This document shows positions 26,950-35,291 of a DNA stretch of 64,000 nt, piece by piece. Position 1 is the first letter of the stretch, and every line of letters begins with the position of its first letter. This stretch comes from CAVPHV01 sp963704825. Lineage in GTDB: Bacteria > Actinomycetota > Acidimicrobiia > Spongiisociales > UBA5794. The stretch lies in the NCBI GenBank assembly GCA_963704825.1, contig CAVPHV010000014.1, positions 124,001-188,000 on the forward strand, written 5' to 3'. A program made the translations under genes and the position numbers. The notes below the pieces were generated by a model, which saw only the letters and a program-made list of their open reading frames with translations, did no database searches and was not told the DNA's origin.

Positions 26950-27186
26950 ATGAAACTGACCATCGAATACTGCGCCGCTTGAGGCTATACCGACCGTGCC
27001 GTGAGCATGGTTGAGCAATTGCTCGGCGAATTCGAGCACCAGATCGACTCCGTCACCATCATCCCGAGCCGGGGTGGGGTATTCGAGGTCACCGCCGGCG
27101 AAGACCTGATCTACTCCAAGAAGGCAACCGGCCGCCACGCCGAATACGACGAGGTGGCAGTGCCGCTGCGGGAGCTGCTGGACTGA
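26950..27186 (+). CDS. SelW/SelT/SelH (Rdx) family selenoprotein with in-frame UGA (Sec11)
   Basis: Reading through the TGA at 26980-26982 gives MKLTIEYCAAUGYTDRA, the Rdx redox motif CxxU with C8 and U11. The rest matches the thioredoxin-like Rdx fold: SRGGVFEVTAGEDLIYSKK and the TGRHAE ending strand. Family members with Cys read IEYCxxCGY. Eleven bases after the TGA, ACCGTGC (26993-26999) and GCATGGT (27005-27011) pair over 7 bp around loop CGTGA, which fits a bacterial SECIS. 78 residues including Sec. Ordinary gene callers would start at GTG 27001 and lose the active site. Confidence 0.85.
26993..27011 (+). promoter_or_regulatory. Putative bacterial SECIS stem-loop
   Basis: Seven-base-pair stem (one G-U pair) with loop CGTGA; 17 bases lie between the UGA and the apical loop, and a G is among the first two loop bases, as in described bacterial SECIS elements recognised by SelB. 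Confidence 0.65.
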
Positions 27187-27244
27187 CCAGCGATGTGCGG
27201 TGAAGCGGCCTGATTGGTCGCGTCCCCCACTAACCTCGCGGGCC

Positions 27245-27433
27245 ATGAAGAACGGAACCAACAACGCCGTGCTGGTGCGCGACCTGTTTTCTGGCGATGG
27301 ACCCTTTGAGTGGCTCGCCGAGGACTACCTCGCGCAACGCTGTAGCCGTTGTGGTGTCCCCACCGACGATGACGTGCGCTTCCACGACCGCGGGTTCCTT
27401 TGCCCACCTTGCTGGGCGCTCGTCCACTCGTAA
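27245..27433 (+). CDS. Small zinc-ribbon-like protein
   Basis: 62 residues with two CxxC pairs (CSRCGVP and CPPCWALVH), as in small zinc-ribbon or rubredoxin-like folds. It lies 58 bases downstream of the selenoprotein gene on the same strand and may be co-transcribed. Function unknown. Confidence 0.6.
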   Translation: MKNGTNNAVLVRDLFSGDGPFEWLAEDYLAQRCSRCGVPTDDDVRFHDRGFLCPPCWALVHS

Positions 27434-27466
27434 CACCTACGTTGCTCCCGGGTGGGGTCTGTCGCC

Positions 27467-29038
27467 TCAGTCCGTCCAGGTGGGAAGCGAGCGATCAACG
27501 TCGACCTCGGTTCCACTCACCCACGTAGCCAGCACCTGCGTGGCGCGCAGTTCGTCGGGGTCTACCGCCACAGGGTCGCGGTCCACCACGGCAATGTCGG
27601 CACGGGTTCCGATCGCCAGCGGCAATGGCTCGCCGAGGGCGAACGCCGCATCGTCGGTGAACAGTCCGAGGGCGGCGTTGGGGGGGAGACCCTCTTGCGG
27701 TACGAGACCCGCTCGATCCCGCGCCAGCGCCATGCCCGCCCACGGGTCGGGAGGCTCGACCGGGCAATCCGAGCCCCCGGCGAGCCGTACTCCGGCGCGG
27801 CGCATCGTCTCGAAGGGATAGGCCATGGCGAGCCGCCGCGGCCCGAGGCGCTTCTCGAGCCATTCGGTCTCCGACCCGATGAAGGCCGGCTGAACGCAGG
27901 CAATCACACCGAGGCCGGCGAGGCGGGTGATGTCGGGCCGGGTGAGCACGGAGGCGTGCTCCAGCCGCAGCCGGCTCGGGTCGGCGCCCTCGTCGATGAG
28001 TTCTGCGAAGAGGTCGATGACCCGGCTGCAGGCGAGGTCTCCGATGGCGTGCAGCGCAACCGAACCGCCCGCCGCCAGACAGGAACGGGCGAGGTCGGCG
28101 TGGACCTCGGTGAGTCGGAAGGTGCCGAGCGTATCGGGTTGATCGGCGAAGGGCTCGTGCATGGCGGCGGTGTGGCCCCCGAGGCTGCCGTCGGCGAACT
28201 GTTTCAGCCCGGCCCAGCGCACCCGGCCACCGGCAGCGCGCAGGTCGGCCGACGCGGCCATGAGCTCGTCCACCGAATTGGCGATGACGTAGCTGTGCAC
28301 CGTGATCGGCAGCCGGTGGGCGACCTGTTCGAGCAGTTTGGCTTCGTTGCCGAGGCTCGCCCAGGGGCCGTCTCCGGTTCGGGTCATGGCCCCGATGGAC
28401 GTGATCCCGAGTCCGGCGAGGCGGTGCATGGCGTCGACGACCTGGTCGGGACCGACCGCCTGGGTGAACGCCAGCGCGGTCGACACGAGTTCGATGGCGG
28501 TCTCCCGCAAGACACCGGTCGGTTCGCCGGCGCCATCGCGGTCGATGAGGCCACCCGGTGGGTTGGGGGTGTCACGGTTGATGCCCCCTGCGGCCAGGGC
28601 GAGCGAGTTGGCCACGGCGATGTGTCCGCAATAGCGGTGGGCCAGCACGGCTCGGTCGGCGACCGCTGTGTCGAGGTCCGTCCGGGTCGGCAAGCGCTGC
28701 TCGGCCAGGGTCTCGTCGTCGAGGCGGAGGGCCACGAGCGGGGCGCCGGTTGGCAGCGTGGCGGCGCCGGCCCGGAGCCGGTCGGCCACATCGGCTAGGT
28801 CTTTGGCCGTCTTCAGCGTGGTGCCCGCAATCGCCGCGGCGTAGGGAACGGGGTGGAAGTGTGCATCGCGCAGGCCGGGGATGATCACCGCCCCGGGGTA
28901 GCTGGTTTCGACCATGTCGCGGGATCGCAGGTCGGCGGCGCGCCCGACCGCGGCAACCGACTCGCCGTCGATCAGGACTGCGTCGCCGAGGACGCCCCTC
29001 GCCGTTCGCACCAGATCGGCGGTGAGAAGCCGTTTCAC
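27467..29038 (-). CDS. Amidohydrolase family protein (YtcJ-like)
   Basis: 523-residue metal-dependent hydrolase. The metal-binding motif is DAHFHPVPY; ALHAIGD, EHASVL and the late GSDCPVEPPDPW (catalytic Asp) follow, as in the YtcJ/AepA group. A C-terminal strand domain (ADIAVVDRDPVAV) completes the composite beta sandwich. GTG start lies one base after the stop of the upstream inositol monophosphatase gene, so the two are coupled. Substrate unknown. Confidence 0.88.
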   Translation of the reverse strand: MKRLLTADLVRTARGVLGDAVLIDGESVAAVGRAADLRSRDMVETSYPGAVIIPGLRDAHFHPVPYAAAIAGTTLKTAKDLADVADRLRAGAATLPTGAPLVALRLDDETLAEQRLPTRTDLDTAVADRAVLAHRYCGHIAVANSLALAAGGINRDTPNPPGGLIDRDGAGEPTGVLRETAIELVSTALAFTQAVGPDQVVDAMHRLAGLGITSIGAMTRTGDGPWASLGNEAKLLEQVAHRLPITVHSYVIANSVDELMAASADLRAAGGRVRWAGLKQFADGSLGGHTAAMHEPFADQPDTLGTFRLTEVHADLARSCLAAGGSVALHAIGDLACSRVIDLFAELIDEGADPSRLRLEHASVLTRPDITRLAGLGVIACVQPAFIGSETEWLEKRLGPRRLAMAYPFETMRRAGVRLAGGSDCPVEPPDPWAGMALARDRAGLVPQEGLPPNAALGLFTDDAAFALGEPLPLAIGTRADIAVVDRDPVAVDPDELRATQVLATWVSGTEVDVDRSLPTWTD

Positions 29039-29039
29039 C

Positions 29040-29840
29040 TCAGGGGTCCTCGGTCGGGTCGAGGTGCGGGGGGATTGTGTCTTCCACGATGGCGCGGAGC
29101 TGATCGTGGATCAGCCCGTTGGTCGCCACGATGTGGGGCACCTCAGGGCGGGCCGGGCCACCAAGTGGGGTACTCGCCGTACCGCCCGCCTCGCGCACGA
29201 GGAGAATCCCGGCGGCGAGGTCCCAGGGGGCGAGCGAGAACTCCCAGTAGCCGTCGTAGCGACCCGCGGCGACCCAAGCGAGATCCAGCGCAGCGGCACC
29301 CATGCGGCGGATGCCGTTGACCCGTTCGAGCACCGCAGTGACGGTACGGGTGTACGACGCGGCGTAGTCGTGATGGTCGTAGGCGAACCCGGTGGCAATC
29401 ACCGTGCCGGTGAGGGACGGTGCGGAGGTCACGCCGACCGGTTCCCCGTTGAGCTTGGTGCCCCCGCCGGCCTCGGCGCTGAACACCTCGTGGCGCAGCG
29501 GGTCGACGATGACACCGACCAGCGGTTGGTCGCCCTCGAACAGTGCCACGGCGACCCCGATGTGCGGTATGCCGTGGACGAAGTTGACGGTGCCGTCGAG
29601 CGGGTCGACGATCCAGCGGCGGCCGCCGCCCGAGCTGGCCCCACTTTCCTCGGCGAGGATCGAGTCGTCGGGCCGGTGGCGGCGGAGGTGGTCGAGGATC
29701 ACCTTCTCGGAGGCACGGTCCACTGCGGTGACCGGGTTGTTGAAGGACTTGAGCTCGGGGGTTCCGAAGTCACCGAACCCTTCGCGGACAACGGCCGCTC
29801 CGGCGGAGGCCGCATGAATGGCGAGTTCCAGATCTTCCAT
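29040..29840 (-). CDS. Inositol monophosphatase family phosphatase
   Basis: 266 residues with the Mg-binding motifs of the family: ILAEESG, WIVDPLDGTVNFVHGIPH and WDLAAGILLVREAGG. Could act on inositol-phosphate, histidinol-phosphate or a related sugar phosphate; the sequence does not decide. Divergent from the lnt-like gene with about 60 bases between starts; first gene of a two-gene operon with the amidohydrolase. Confidence 0.9.
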   Translation of the reverse strand: MEDLELAIHAASAGAAVVREGFGDFGTPELKSFNNPVTAVDRASEKVILDHLRRHRPDDSILAEESGASSGGGRRWIVDPLDGTVNFVHGIPHIGVAVALFEGDQPLVGVIVDPLRHEVFSAEAGGGTKLNGEPVGVTSAPSLTGTVIATGFAYDHHDYAASYTRTVTAVLERVNGIRRMGAAALDLAWVAAGRYDGYWEFSLAPWDLAAGILLVREAGGTASTPLGGPARPEVPHIVATNGLIHDQLRAIVEDTIPPHLDPTEDP

Positions 29841-29899
29841 CCGGCCACTCTATGCAGGCCGGTCCCTTGTCCGGCTGCGGGGCTAACCTGCGTTCGCTC

Positions 29900-31378
29900 A
29901 TGGCCCCTTACGCATACGCCGTTCTGGGCGGACTCTTGATGTGGGCCGCCTACCCACCCTTGGGGTGGGGCGTCCTCGGGTTTGTCGCTCCGATTCCGCT
30001 GTTCCTTGGACTGCGGCGGGTCGAGCGCGGGCCGACCGCGTTGGCTGTCGGGTTCACCTACGGTTTCGTGTTCTTCGGCCTGATGCTCAACTACGTGCGG
30101 TTTGTCGGGTTTGTGGCGTGGATTCCCCTCACGGTGCTGATGGCAGCGTTCGCGGCGGCCTACGGGCTGCTGGTGTGGACCTTCCGTCACTGGCCCCCGG
30201 TTCGCTGGTGGCTGATCGTCATCGGAGCGTGGGGTCTGTGGGAACTCGTCCGGGTGAACTTCCCATTCGGCGGCTTCCCTTGGGGGATCCTCGGCTACTC
30301 AACCGGCAGCGTCGACGGCTTCATCGGATCAGTCCAGTGGGTGGGGCCCTCGGGTTGGTCGATCCTGACCGTTGCCGTCGCCGCCGGCGCCGCCCTGGTC
30401 ATCGAGGACCGGTCCAACTGGCGACTCCTCGTCGACCCGGCCGTCGTCGTCATGCTGGTTGCGTTGGGCGGCAGCCTGTTCGCCCCGAGCGCCGACGGTG
30501 AGGTCCTCAAGGTTGCGATCGTCCAGGGCAACACGCCGTGCCCGCAGACCCACTGCCAGAACGAGAATCAGCGGATCTACGAGTCGCACCTGCTCCTCAC
30601 CAGTTCGCTGCAGCCCCAGGATGTCGACTTGGTCGTGTGGCCCGAGAACGCCACGGGTGGTGGCTTTGACCCCGTCACGAATGCGGAGGTGCGTGACGCA
30701 CTTTCGGCTGAGGCGCAGCGACTCGACGCCTACATGCTGATCAGCGGCACGCGGGGGGTGAGCGCCGAGGAGTTCATCAACGTCAATGTGATGATGAGCA
30801 GCAACGGCAACGTCATCGGCGAGTACGCCAAACGTCACCCGGTGCCGTTCGGCGAGTTCGTGCCGCTACGAGCCGCCCTCGACTTCATTCCGCAACTCGA
30901 TCGAGTGCCGCGCGACATGGTGCGAGGGGAAGAAGCCGTCGTCTTCGAGCTGCCCGGGGGCACCCTCGGCTCGGTGATCTCTTTCGAAGGCTCGTTCGCC
31001 CGCTTGATGCGTGACCAGGTCGAAGCCGGTGCGGAACTCATGGTGGTGGCGACCAACGAGAGCACGTATGTCGATTCGCCTGCCTCCGATCAGCTCATCA
31101 ACCTGACCAGCGTCAATGCCGCCGCGATGGGCGTCGACTTGGTGCACGCTGCCATCACCGGACGTTCAGTCATCTTGAAGGCCGACGGAGAGCTTGTCGG
31201 CTCGACCGGCGTGCTGACCACCGAGGTACTGCTCGGCGAGGTGCAATTCCGAACCGGGGGTCTGACGTTGTACGCCCGCTTCGGCGACTGGCTCCTGCTG
31301 GTGTCGCTGGCGGCTGCAGCTGCTGCCCTCGTTGTCCCCGGCGAAGGCCGCCCCGAACGCCGCCGCAACGGCGCATGA
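29900..31378 (+). CDS. lnt: Apolipoprotein N-acyltransferase homologue with Ser in place of catalytic Cys
   Basis: About six N-terminal membrane segments, a periplasmic nitrilase (CN-hydrolase) domain and a last membrane segment. The Lnt triad is Glu-Lys-Cys: here E249 (WPENATGG), K311 (YAKRHPVPFGEF) and S361 in VISFEGSF, where Lnt proteins have ICYE/ICFE. The codon is TCT, one base from TGT. Normal enzymes N-acylate lipoproteins. The window encodes several lipoproteins. ATG 29900 is chosen; 29852 would add 16 poorly protein-like residues. 492 residues. Confidence 0.82.
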   Translation: MAPYAYAVLGGLLMWAAYPPLGWGVLGFVAPIPLFLGLRRVERGPTALAVGFTYGFVFFGLMLNYVRFVGFVAWIPLTVLMAAFAAAYGLLVWTFRHWPPVRWWLIVIGAWGLWELVRVNFPFGGFPWGILGYSTGSVDGFIGSVQWVGPSGWSILTVAVAAGAALVIEDRSNWRLLVDPAVVVMLVALGGSLFAPSADGEVLKVAIVQGNTPCPQTHCQNENQRIYESHLLLTSSLQPQDVDLVVWPENATGGGFDPVTNAEVRDALSAEAQRLDAYMLISGTRGVSAEEFINVNVMMSSNGNVIGEYAKRHPVPFGEFVPLRAALDFIPQLDRVPRDMVRGEEAVVFELPGGTLGSVISFEGSFARLMRDQVEAGAELMVVATNESTYVDSPASDQLINLTSVNAAAMGVDLVHAAITGRSVILKADGELVGSTGVLTTEVLLGEVQFRTGGLTLYARFGDWLLLVSLAAAAAALVVPGEGRPERRRNGA

Positions 31379-31397
31379 GCGGCTCCGGGTAGCTGGT

Positions 31398-31736
31398 ATG
31401 AATCGCAAGGAGATCGTGCGCAGGTACAGGGATACGACGCGTCCTGCCGGTGTGTATCGAGTCCTGCATCGTCCGAGCGGGCGGATGCTGGTCGGGGCGA
31501 GCCCTGATGCGCCCGCGATGCTCAACCGGGTCAGAGCCGAATTGGAGATGGGCAACCACCCGAACCAGCAACTCCAAAGCGACTGGGAAGCAGGGGGGCC
31601 GGACGAGTTCGTCTTCGAGGTCGTTGACCTTCTCACCGCGCCCGAGGACGCCGGTCCGAGCATCGGTGATGATCTCCAAACGCTGCTCGGCCTCTGGCGG
31701 GAGAAGCTTCAGATCGATCGTGATTCGTCGTACTGA
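31398..31736 (+). CDS. GIY-YIG-like nuclease family protein
   Basis: 112 residues. GVYRVLHRPSGRMLVGAS resembles the first strands of GIY-YIG domains, followed by a helical part (LELEMGNHPNQQLQSDW pattern) and a C-terminal helix. The canonical GIY and YIG triplets are diverged to GVY and LVG, so nuclease activity is uncertain. Isolated short gene after lnt. Confidence 0.6.
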   Translation: MNRKEIVRRYRDTTRPAGVYRVLHRPSGRMLVGASPDAPAMLNRVRAELEMGNHPNQQLQSDWEAGGPDEFVFEVVDLLTAPEDAGPSIGDDLQTLLGLWREKLQIDRDSSY

Positions 31737-31773
31737 GCCTTCTCAGAGCGGACCCGCTCAACCAGGGAATCCC

Positions 31774-31814
31774 TTGACGGTCGCCGAAGTTTAGTGCTAA
31801 ACTTTAGCGCTAAA
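31774..31814 (+). promoter_or_regulatory. Promoter with tandem palindromic operators upstream of the B12-regulator operon
   Basis: TTGACG (31774-31779) is a good -35. Two near-identical palindromes follow in tandem, TTTAGTGCTAAA (31790-31801) and TTTAGCGCTAAA (31803-31814), covering the expected -10 position (CTAAAC, 17-base spacing). This arrangement fits repression by the regulator encoded two genes downstream. Confidence 0.6.
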
Positions 31815-31845
31815 CCAAGGACGGACCAGTAAGGGAGGTCCTCAC

Positions 31846-32046
31846 ATGACAGACAACACGATGCGGGCGGCCCGCCCCGGCAATAGTCGGCGCCGCCCCA
31901 AGACGTTCGACGACGGCCGGGTGTGCGGCTCCGAGGAGTGCACCACCCAGGTCTCGCGTTACAACCGCTCCGAATTCTGCTTCCAGCACCGACCGGTCAA
32001 GTATCCGCGACTGCGCGGAGTCCTCTCCGAGGAGAGCGCGGCCTAG
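31846..32046 (+). CDS. Small zinc-finger-like protein
   Basis: 66 residues, basic N-terminus (RRRPKTF), then VCGSEECTTQVSRYN and FCFQHRP, a Cys-Cys-Cys-His arrangement likely to bind zinc. AGGGAGG upstream supports ATG 31846. It lies between the tandem operator and the B12-dependent regulator gene (22-base gap), so it is probably co-regulated. Function unknown. Confidence 0.65.
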   Translation: MTDNTMRAARPGNSRRRPKTFDDGRVCGSEECTTQVSRYNRSEFCFQHRPVKYPRLRGVLSEESAA

Positions 32047-32068
32047 TGAAGCACTCCCCGAGGTGTTC

Positions 32069-32896
32069 GTGTCGGTAGAGACATCACGACACGTCACCCT
32101 TAAGGAGGCCGCGGACGTCCTCGGCGTCCACTACATGACGGTCTATCGCTACGTGCGTCACGGCCGGCTGGCCGCGGTCAAGTCGGGGACCAACTGGCTG
32201 ATCTCGGTTCAGGACCTCGAGTCCTTCGCCGCGATTGCGGCGTGTCAGGCCGAACCGTGCCGGGTCCGCCATACCCCGTGGGATGAACGACTCGAAGCCC
32301 GACTACTGGCGGGTGATCTCGGCGGTTCGTGGCAGGTGGTCGACGCCGCTCTGGCCGCCGGGTCAGACCTCGATTGCATCTACACCGACGTGATCGCGCC
32401 GGCACTGGAATCCATCGGCCGACGGTGGGAAGCCGGTGAGATCGGCGTCGCCGCCGAACACCGCTCCAGCGCCATCGCCGGTCGTGTCATCGGCCGCCTC
32501 AGCCATCGCATGGTGCGGCGCGGCCAGTCTCGGGGGACGGTCGCGGTCGGCACGTCCGCCGTTGAACAACACGCTCTTCCCGTTTCAATGCTCGCCGATT
32601 TGCTGCGCGGCGCCGGGTTCGACAGCGTCGACTTGGGCTGCAGTCTTCCAGTCGACTCCTTTGCGAGCGAAGTCGAGAAACTCGGCAGACTGCGCGCCGT
32701 TGTCGTCACCGCCACAACCTCTGGTTTTGACAACGAAGTGCGCGATACCGTCTCGGCGGTCCGCGCCCGACGCAGCGACGTCCCGATCTACGTCGGTGGC
32801 CGCGCCGTCACCGGCGCCGACCACGCCGCCAGCCTCAAAGCCGACGGCTATGCCCCCGACGCCACCGCCCTGATCACGCTCATTTCGAGCAAATAG
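32069..32896 (+). CDS. CarH/LitR-like B12-binding transcriptional regulator
   Basis: N-terminal excisionase/MerR-like helix-turn-helix (HVTLKEAADVLGVHYMTVYRY, residues ~6-53), a helical cap carrying W120 and E130-H131 in the spacing Wx9EH, the mark of adenosylcobalamin photoreceptors, and a B12-binding Rossmann domain with H168 (VEQHALP) as likely lower axial ligand. CarH represses in the dark and releases DNA in light. GTG 32069 has GAGG upstream; GTG 32063 is an alternative. 275 residues. Confidence 0.85.
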   Translation: MSVETSRHVTLKEAADVLGVHYMTVYRYVRHGRLAAVKSGTNWLISVQDLESFAAIAACQAEPCRVRHTPWDERLEARLLAGDLGGSWQVVDAALAAGSDLDCIYTDVIAPALESIGRRWEAGEIGVAAEHRSSAIAGRVIGRLSHRMVRRGQSRGTVAVGTSAVEQHALPVSMLADLLRGAGFDSVDLGCSLPVDSFASEVEKLGRLRAVVVTATTSGFDNEVRDTVSAVRARRSDVPIYVGGRAVTGADHAASLKADGYAPDATALITLISSK

Positions 32897-32947
32897 GGTT
32901 TTGGCGGACATTGGCGCAGCATGATGCGCTGTTGTCCGCCAAAACCC
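32896..32947. repeat. 52-bp palindromic repeat, copy 2
   Basis: Same unit as 12709-12760: outer arms GGGTTTTGGCGGACA and TGTCCGCCAAAACCC, inner GCGCA/TGCGC. It fills the gap between two convergent stop codons, overlapping the stop of the B12 regulator by one base, and may act as a terminator there. Confidence 0.85.
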
Positions 32948-32952
32948 CCTCG

Positions 32953-34224
32953 TTACGTGGCTTCGTAGTCGGTGAGGGCCTTGTCGAGGATGTCGATCCC
33001 CAAGTCGATCTCCTCGATGGAGGCAACCAGCGGCGGGATGAACCTGACGATGTTGAAGTCGGGGCCTGCAGTGAGGATGAACATCCCTTGCTCGAGGGCG
33101 CTGGCGCGGACGAAGTCGAGCGCAGGCGCGTTCGGTTTCCCGTTCTCGTCGACGAACTCGATTCCGATCATCAGCCCGCGGCCGCGGACATCGCCGATCG
33201 TGGGGTGGGCCGCCTCGAGCTCAGCGAGCCGGGCGAAGGCATGCTCGGACTTCTGGCGAACCTGGGGAACGACGTCACGAAGCGATTCGATCGTGGCCGC
33301 CGAAGCGGCGCAGGAAACCGGGTTTCCCCCGAAGGTCGTCCCGTGCGATCCGGGCTTCCAGTGCGAGAAGCGCTCGCGGGAGGTGCCAACGGCCGAGAGC
33401 GGGAAACCGTTGGCGATGGCCTTGCCCATGATGAGGACATCGGGAGTCAAGCCGTAGCCATCGGCGGCGAACCAGTCACCGGTGCGGCCGAATCCGGTCT
33501 GCACCTCGTCGAACATCAGGAGAATCCCGTGCTCATCGGCGATCTCGCGCAGTGCGCCCAGGAACTCGGCGGACGCCGGGTAGTAGCCGCCCTCACCCTG
33601 AATCGGCTCGATCAGGAAGGCCGCAATCTCCTCAGGCAAAATGTCGTGGCGGAACATGCGATGAAGCTCGTCGAGCGCCAGGCGATCCGCATCCTCCTGA
33701 CTCATCCCCCAGGCGAAGGGGTGGGGGAAGGGGGCCACGAACACGGAAGGCAGGATGGGGTGATAGCCCTGGCGGTATTTGGCCTTCGACGTCGTGTAGC
33801 TGACGGATCCCATGGTGCGACCGTGAAAGCCACCCCGAAAGACCATGATCCCCTGACGACCGCTGGTCTTGCGAGCCAGTTTGACCGCGGCCTCAACGGC
33901 CTCGGCGCCCGAATTGAGGAAGAGGAATTGCTCGATCCCGTCCGGGGTCACCTCGAGAAGGCGCTCGGCGGCCCGCACCTTTGACGAATACTTGAATGCC
34001 CCGCCGGCGTGCCAGAGTTGGTCCACCTGCTCGAGTACCGCAGCCTTCACATGGGGATGCTGGTGACCGAGGTTCGTGACCGAGATCCCGCAGGCAAAGT
34101 CGAGGTACCGGCGGCCCTCAGGGTCGGTCACCCACACGCCATCGCTGGCGACGATCTCGACGTCGGTGTCGTAAGTGATGACGGGAGCGAGCAGCTCCTC
34201 GTAGCGGGCGGTGAGGTCGGTCAT
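32953..34224 (-). CDS. Class III PLP aminotransferase (4-aminobutyrate/ornithine type)
   Basis: 423 residues, fold-type I. LNSGAEAVEAAVKLAR, FRGGFHGRT, EPIQGEGGYYP, FDEVQTGFGRTG and the PLP-lysine in MGKAIANGFPL are all present. Could transaminate GABA, ornithine, acetylornithine or beta-alanine; no pathway partner adjoins it. Single gene with a 250-base region upstream. Confidence 0.9.
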   Translation of the reverse strand: MTDLTARYEELLAPVITYDTDVEIVASDGVWVTDPEGRRYLDFACGISVTNLGHQHPHVKAAVLEQVDQLWHAGGAFKYSSKVRAAERLLEVTPDGIEQFLFLNSGAEAVEAAVKLARKTSGRQGIMVFRGGFHGRTMGSVSYTTSKAKYRQGYHPILPSVFVAPFPHPFAWGMSQEDADRLALDELHRMFRHDILPEEIAAFLIEPIQGEGGYYPASAEFLGALREIADEHGILLMFDEVQTGFGRTGDWFAADGYGLTPDVLIMGKAIANGFPLSAVGTSRERFSHWKPGSHGTTFGGNPVSCAASAATIESLRDVVPQVRQKSEHAFARLAELEAAHPTIGDVRGRGLMIGIEFVDENGKPNAPALDFVRASALEQGMFILTAGPDFNIVRFIPPLVASIEEIDLGIDILDKALTDYEAT

Positions 34225-34397
34225 GGCATCCTCCTGAGGTCGGCGGTGATTGGACGGCGGCGCGGTACGGGCGCCGCTACGGGGCGGCGAAGAGGTGCCG
34301 TCTTCGCTCTATGGGTGTCCAGATCATCGTGGCGTCATTGTAAGGGATGAGGATGGGGATAAGTACCCCGCAACGATGCCCGACCCGCCGGTTCTGT

Positions 34398-35246
34398 CTA
34401 CTCCCCGGTGAACTCCGGTGGCCGTTTTTGCATGAAGGCCATCACCGCTTCGGCGAAGTCGTTCGAGTGGATGAACGCCGCGTTCCATACCGCCATGTAG
34501 TCGAGTGCTTCGTCGATGCTCCGGCCTTCGCCTGCCCGCAGGACTGCCTTGGATCCCTGCACCGCCAGAGGGGAGTTGGCGGCGATCTCCTCTGCCATCG
34601 CCATGGCGTGGCTGTGCAGCGAGTCGGCATCGGCGTAGACGTGGTTGACCAGGCCCATCTCGGCCGCCTCGTCGGCGCCGAAGTCCTTGCCGGTGTACAC
34701 GATCTCGGCCACCCGGCCCGGATCGATCACCTTGGGGAGGCGCTGCATGGTGCCGACGTCGGCGACCATGGCGATCTTGGTTTCGCGCACCGAGAACACC
34801 GCATCGGCGGCGGCAAGCCGGATGTCACACGCCGTGACGAGGTCGATCCCGGCGCCGAGGCAATAGCCGTGGATGGCGGCCAACACCGGTTTCGCGCACT
34901 CGGCGATGGAAGTGAAGGTGCGTTGCATGCGCTTGATGGAGCGGTAGGTGCTCATCCGCTTGCCGACCTCCGACGTTGCCGGTGCGTCTGGGTCGACGCC
35001 GCCGGCCATGAAGGCTGGCCCGAATGCCACCAGATCGATCCCGACCGTGAAGGCCTTGCCCTTGGCCGCGATGACGACCACCCGGGTTTCGTCGTCGTCA
35101 CTCAGGGCGTCCATGATGCGCGGGAGGTCGTCCCACGCCGGCGGTCCCATGGCGTTGAGTTTGTCCGGTCGGTCGAGCCAAACCGTGGTCACATGGCCGC
35201 TGCGTTCGACCGTGAAGACGTCTGAGGTTGGGATTGAGTCGCTCAT
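34398..35246 (-). CDS. Enoyl-CoA hydratase/isomerase, dienoyl-CoA isomerase-like
   Basis: 282-residue crotonase. Oxyanion-hole loops KAFTVGIDL and HGYCLGAGIDL; the stretch RETKIAMVADVGTMQRLPKV carries the Glu and Asp found in delta3,5-delta2,4-dienoyl-CoA isomerases (ECH1 group), favouring isomerase activity in unsaturated fatty-acid breakdown. ATG 35246 (MSDSIPTS) is preferred over 35291. Downstream of mobA on the same strand. Confidence 0.85.
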   Translation of the reverse strand: MSDSIPTSDVFTVERSGHVTTVWLDRPDKLNAMGPPAWDDLPRIMDALSDDDETRVVVIAAKGKAFTVGIDLVAFGPAFMAGGVDPDAPATSEVGKRMSTYRSIKRMQRTFTSIAECAKPVLAAIHGYCLGAGIDLVTACDIRLAAADAVFSVRETKIAMVADVGTMQRLPKVIDPGRVAEIVYTGKDFGADEAAEMGLVNHVYADADSLHSHAMAMAEEIAANSPLAVQGSKAVLRAGEGRSIDEALDYMAVWNAAFIHSNDFAEAVMAFMQKRPPEFTGE

Positions 35247-35291
35247 GTCCCGCAGGGTAGTGGCAGGGTCATCACCGGTTTCGTCGAGCAT

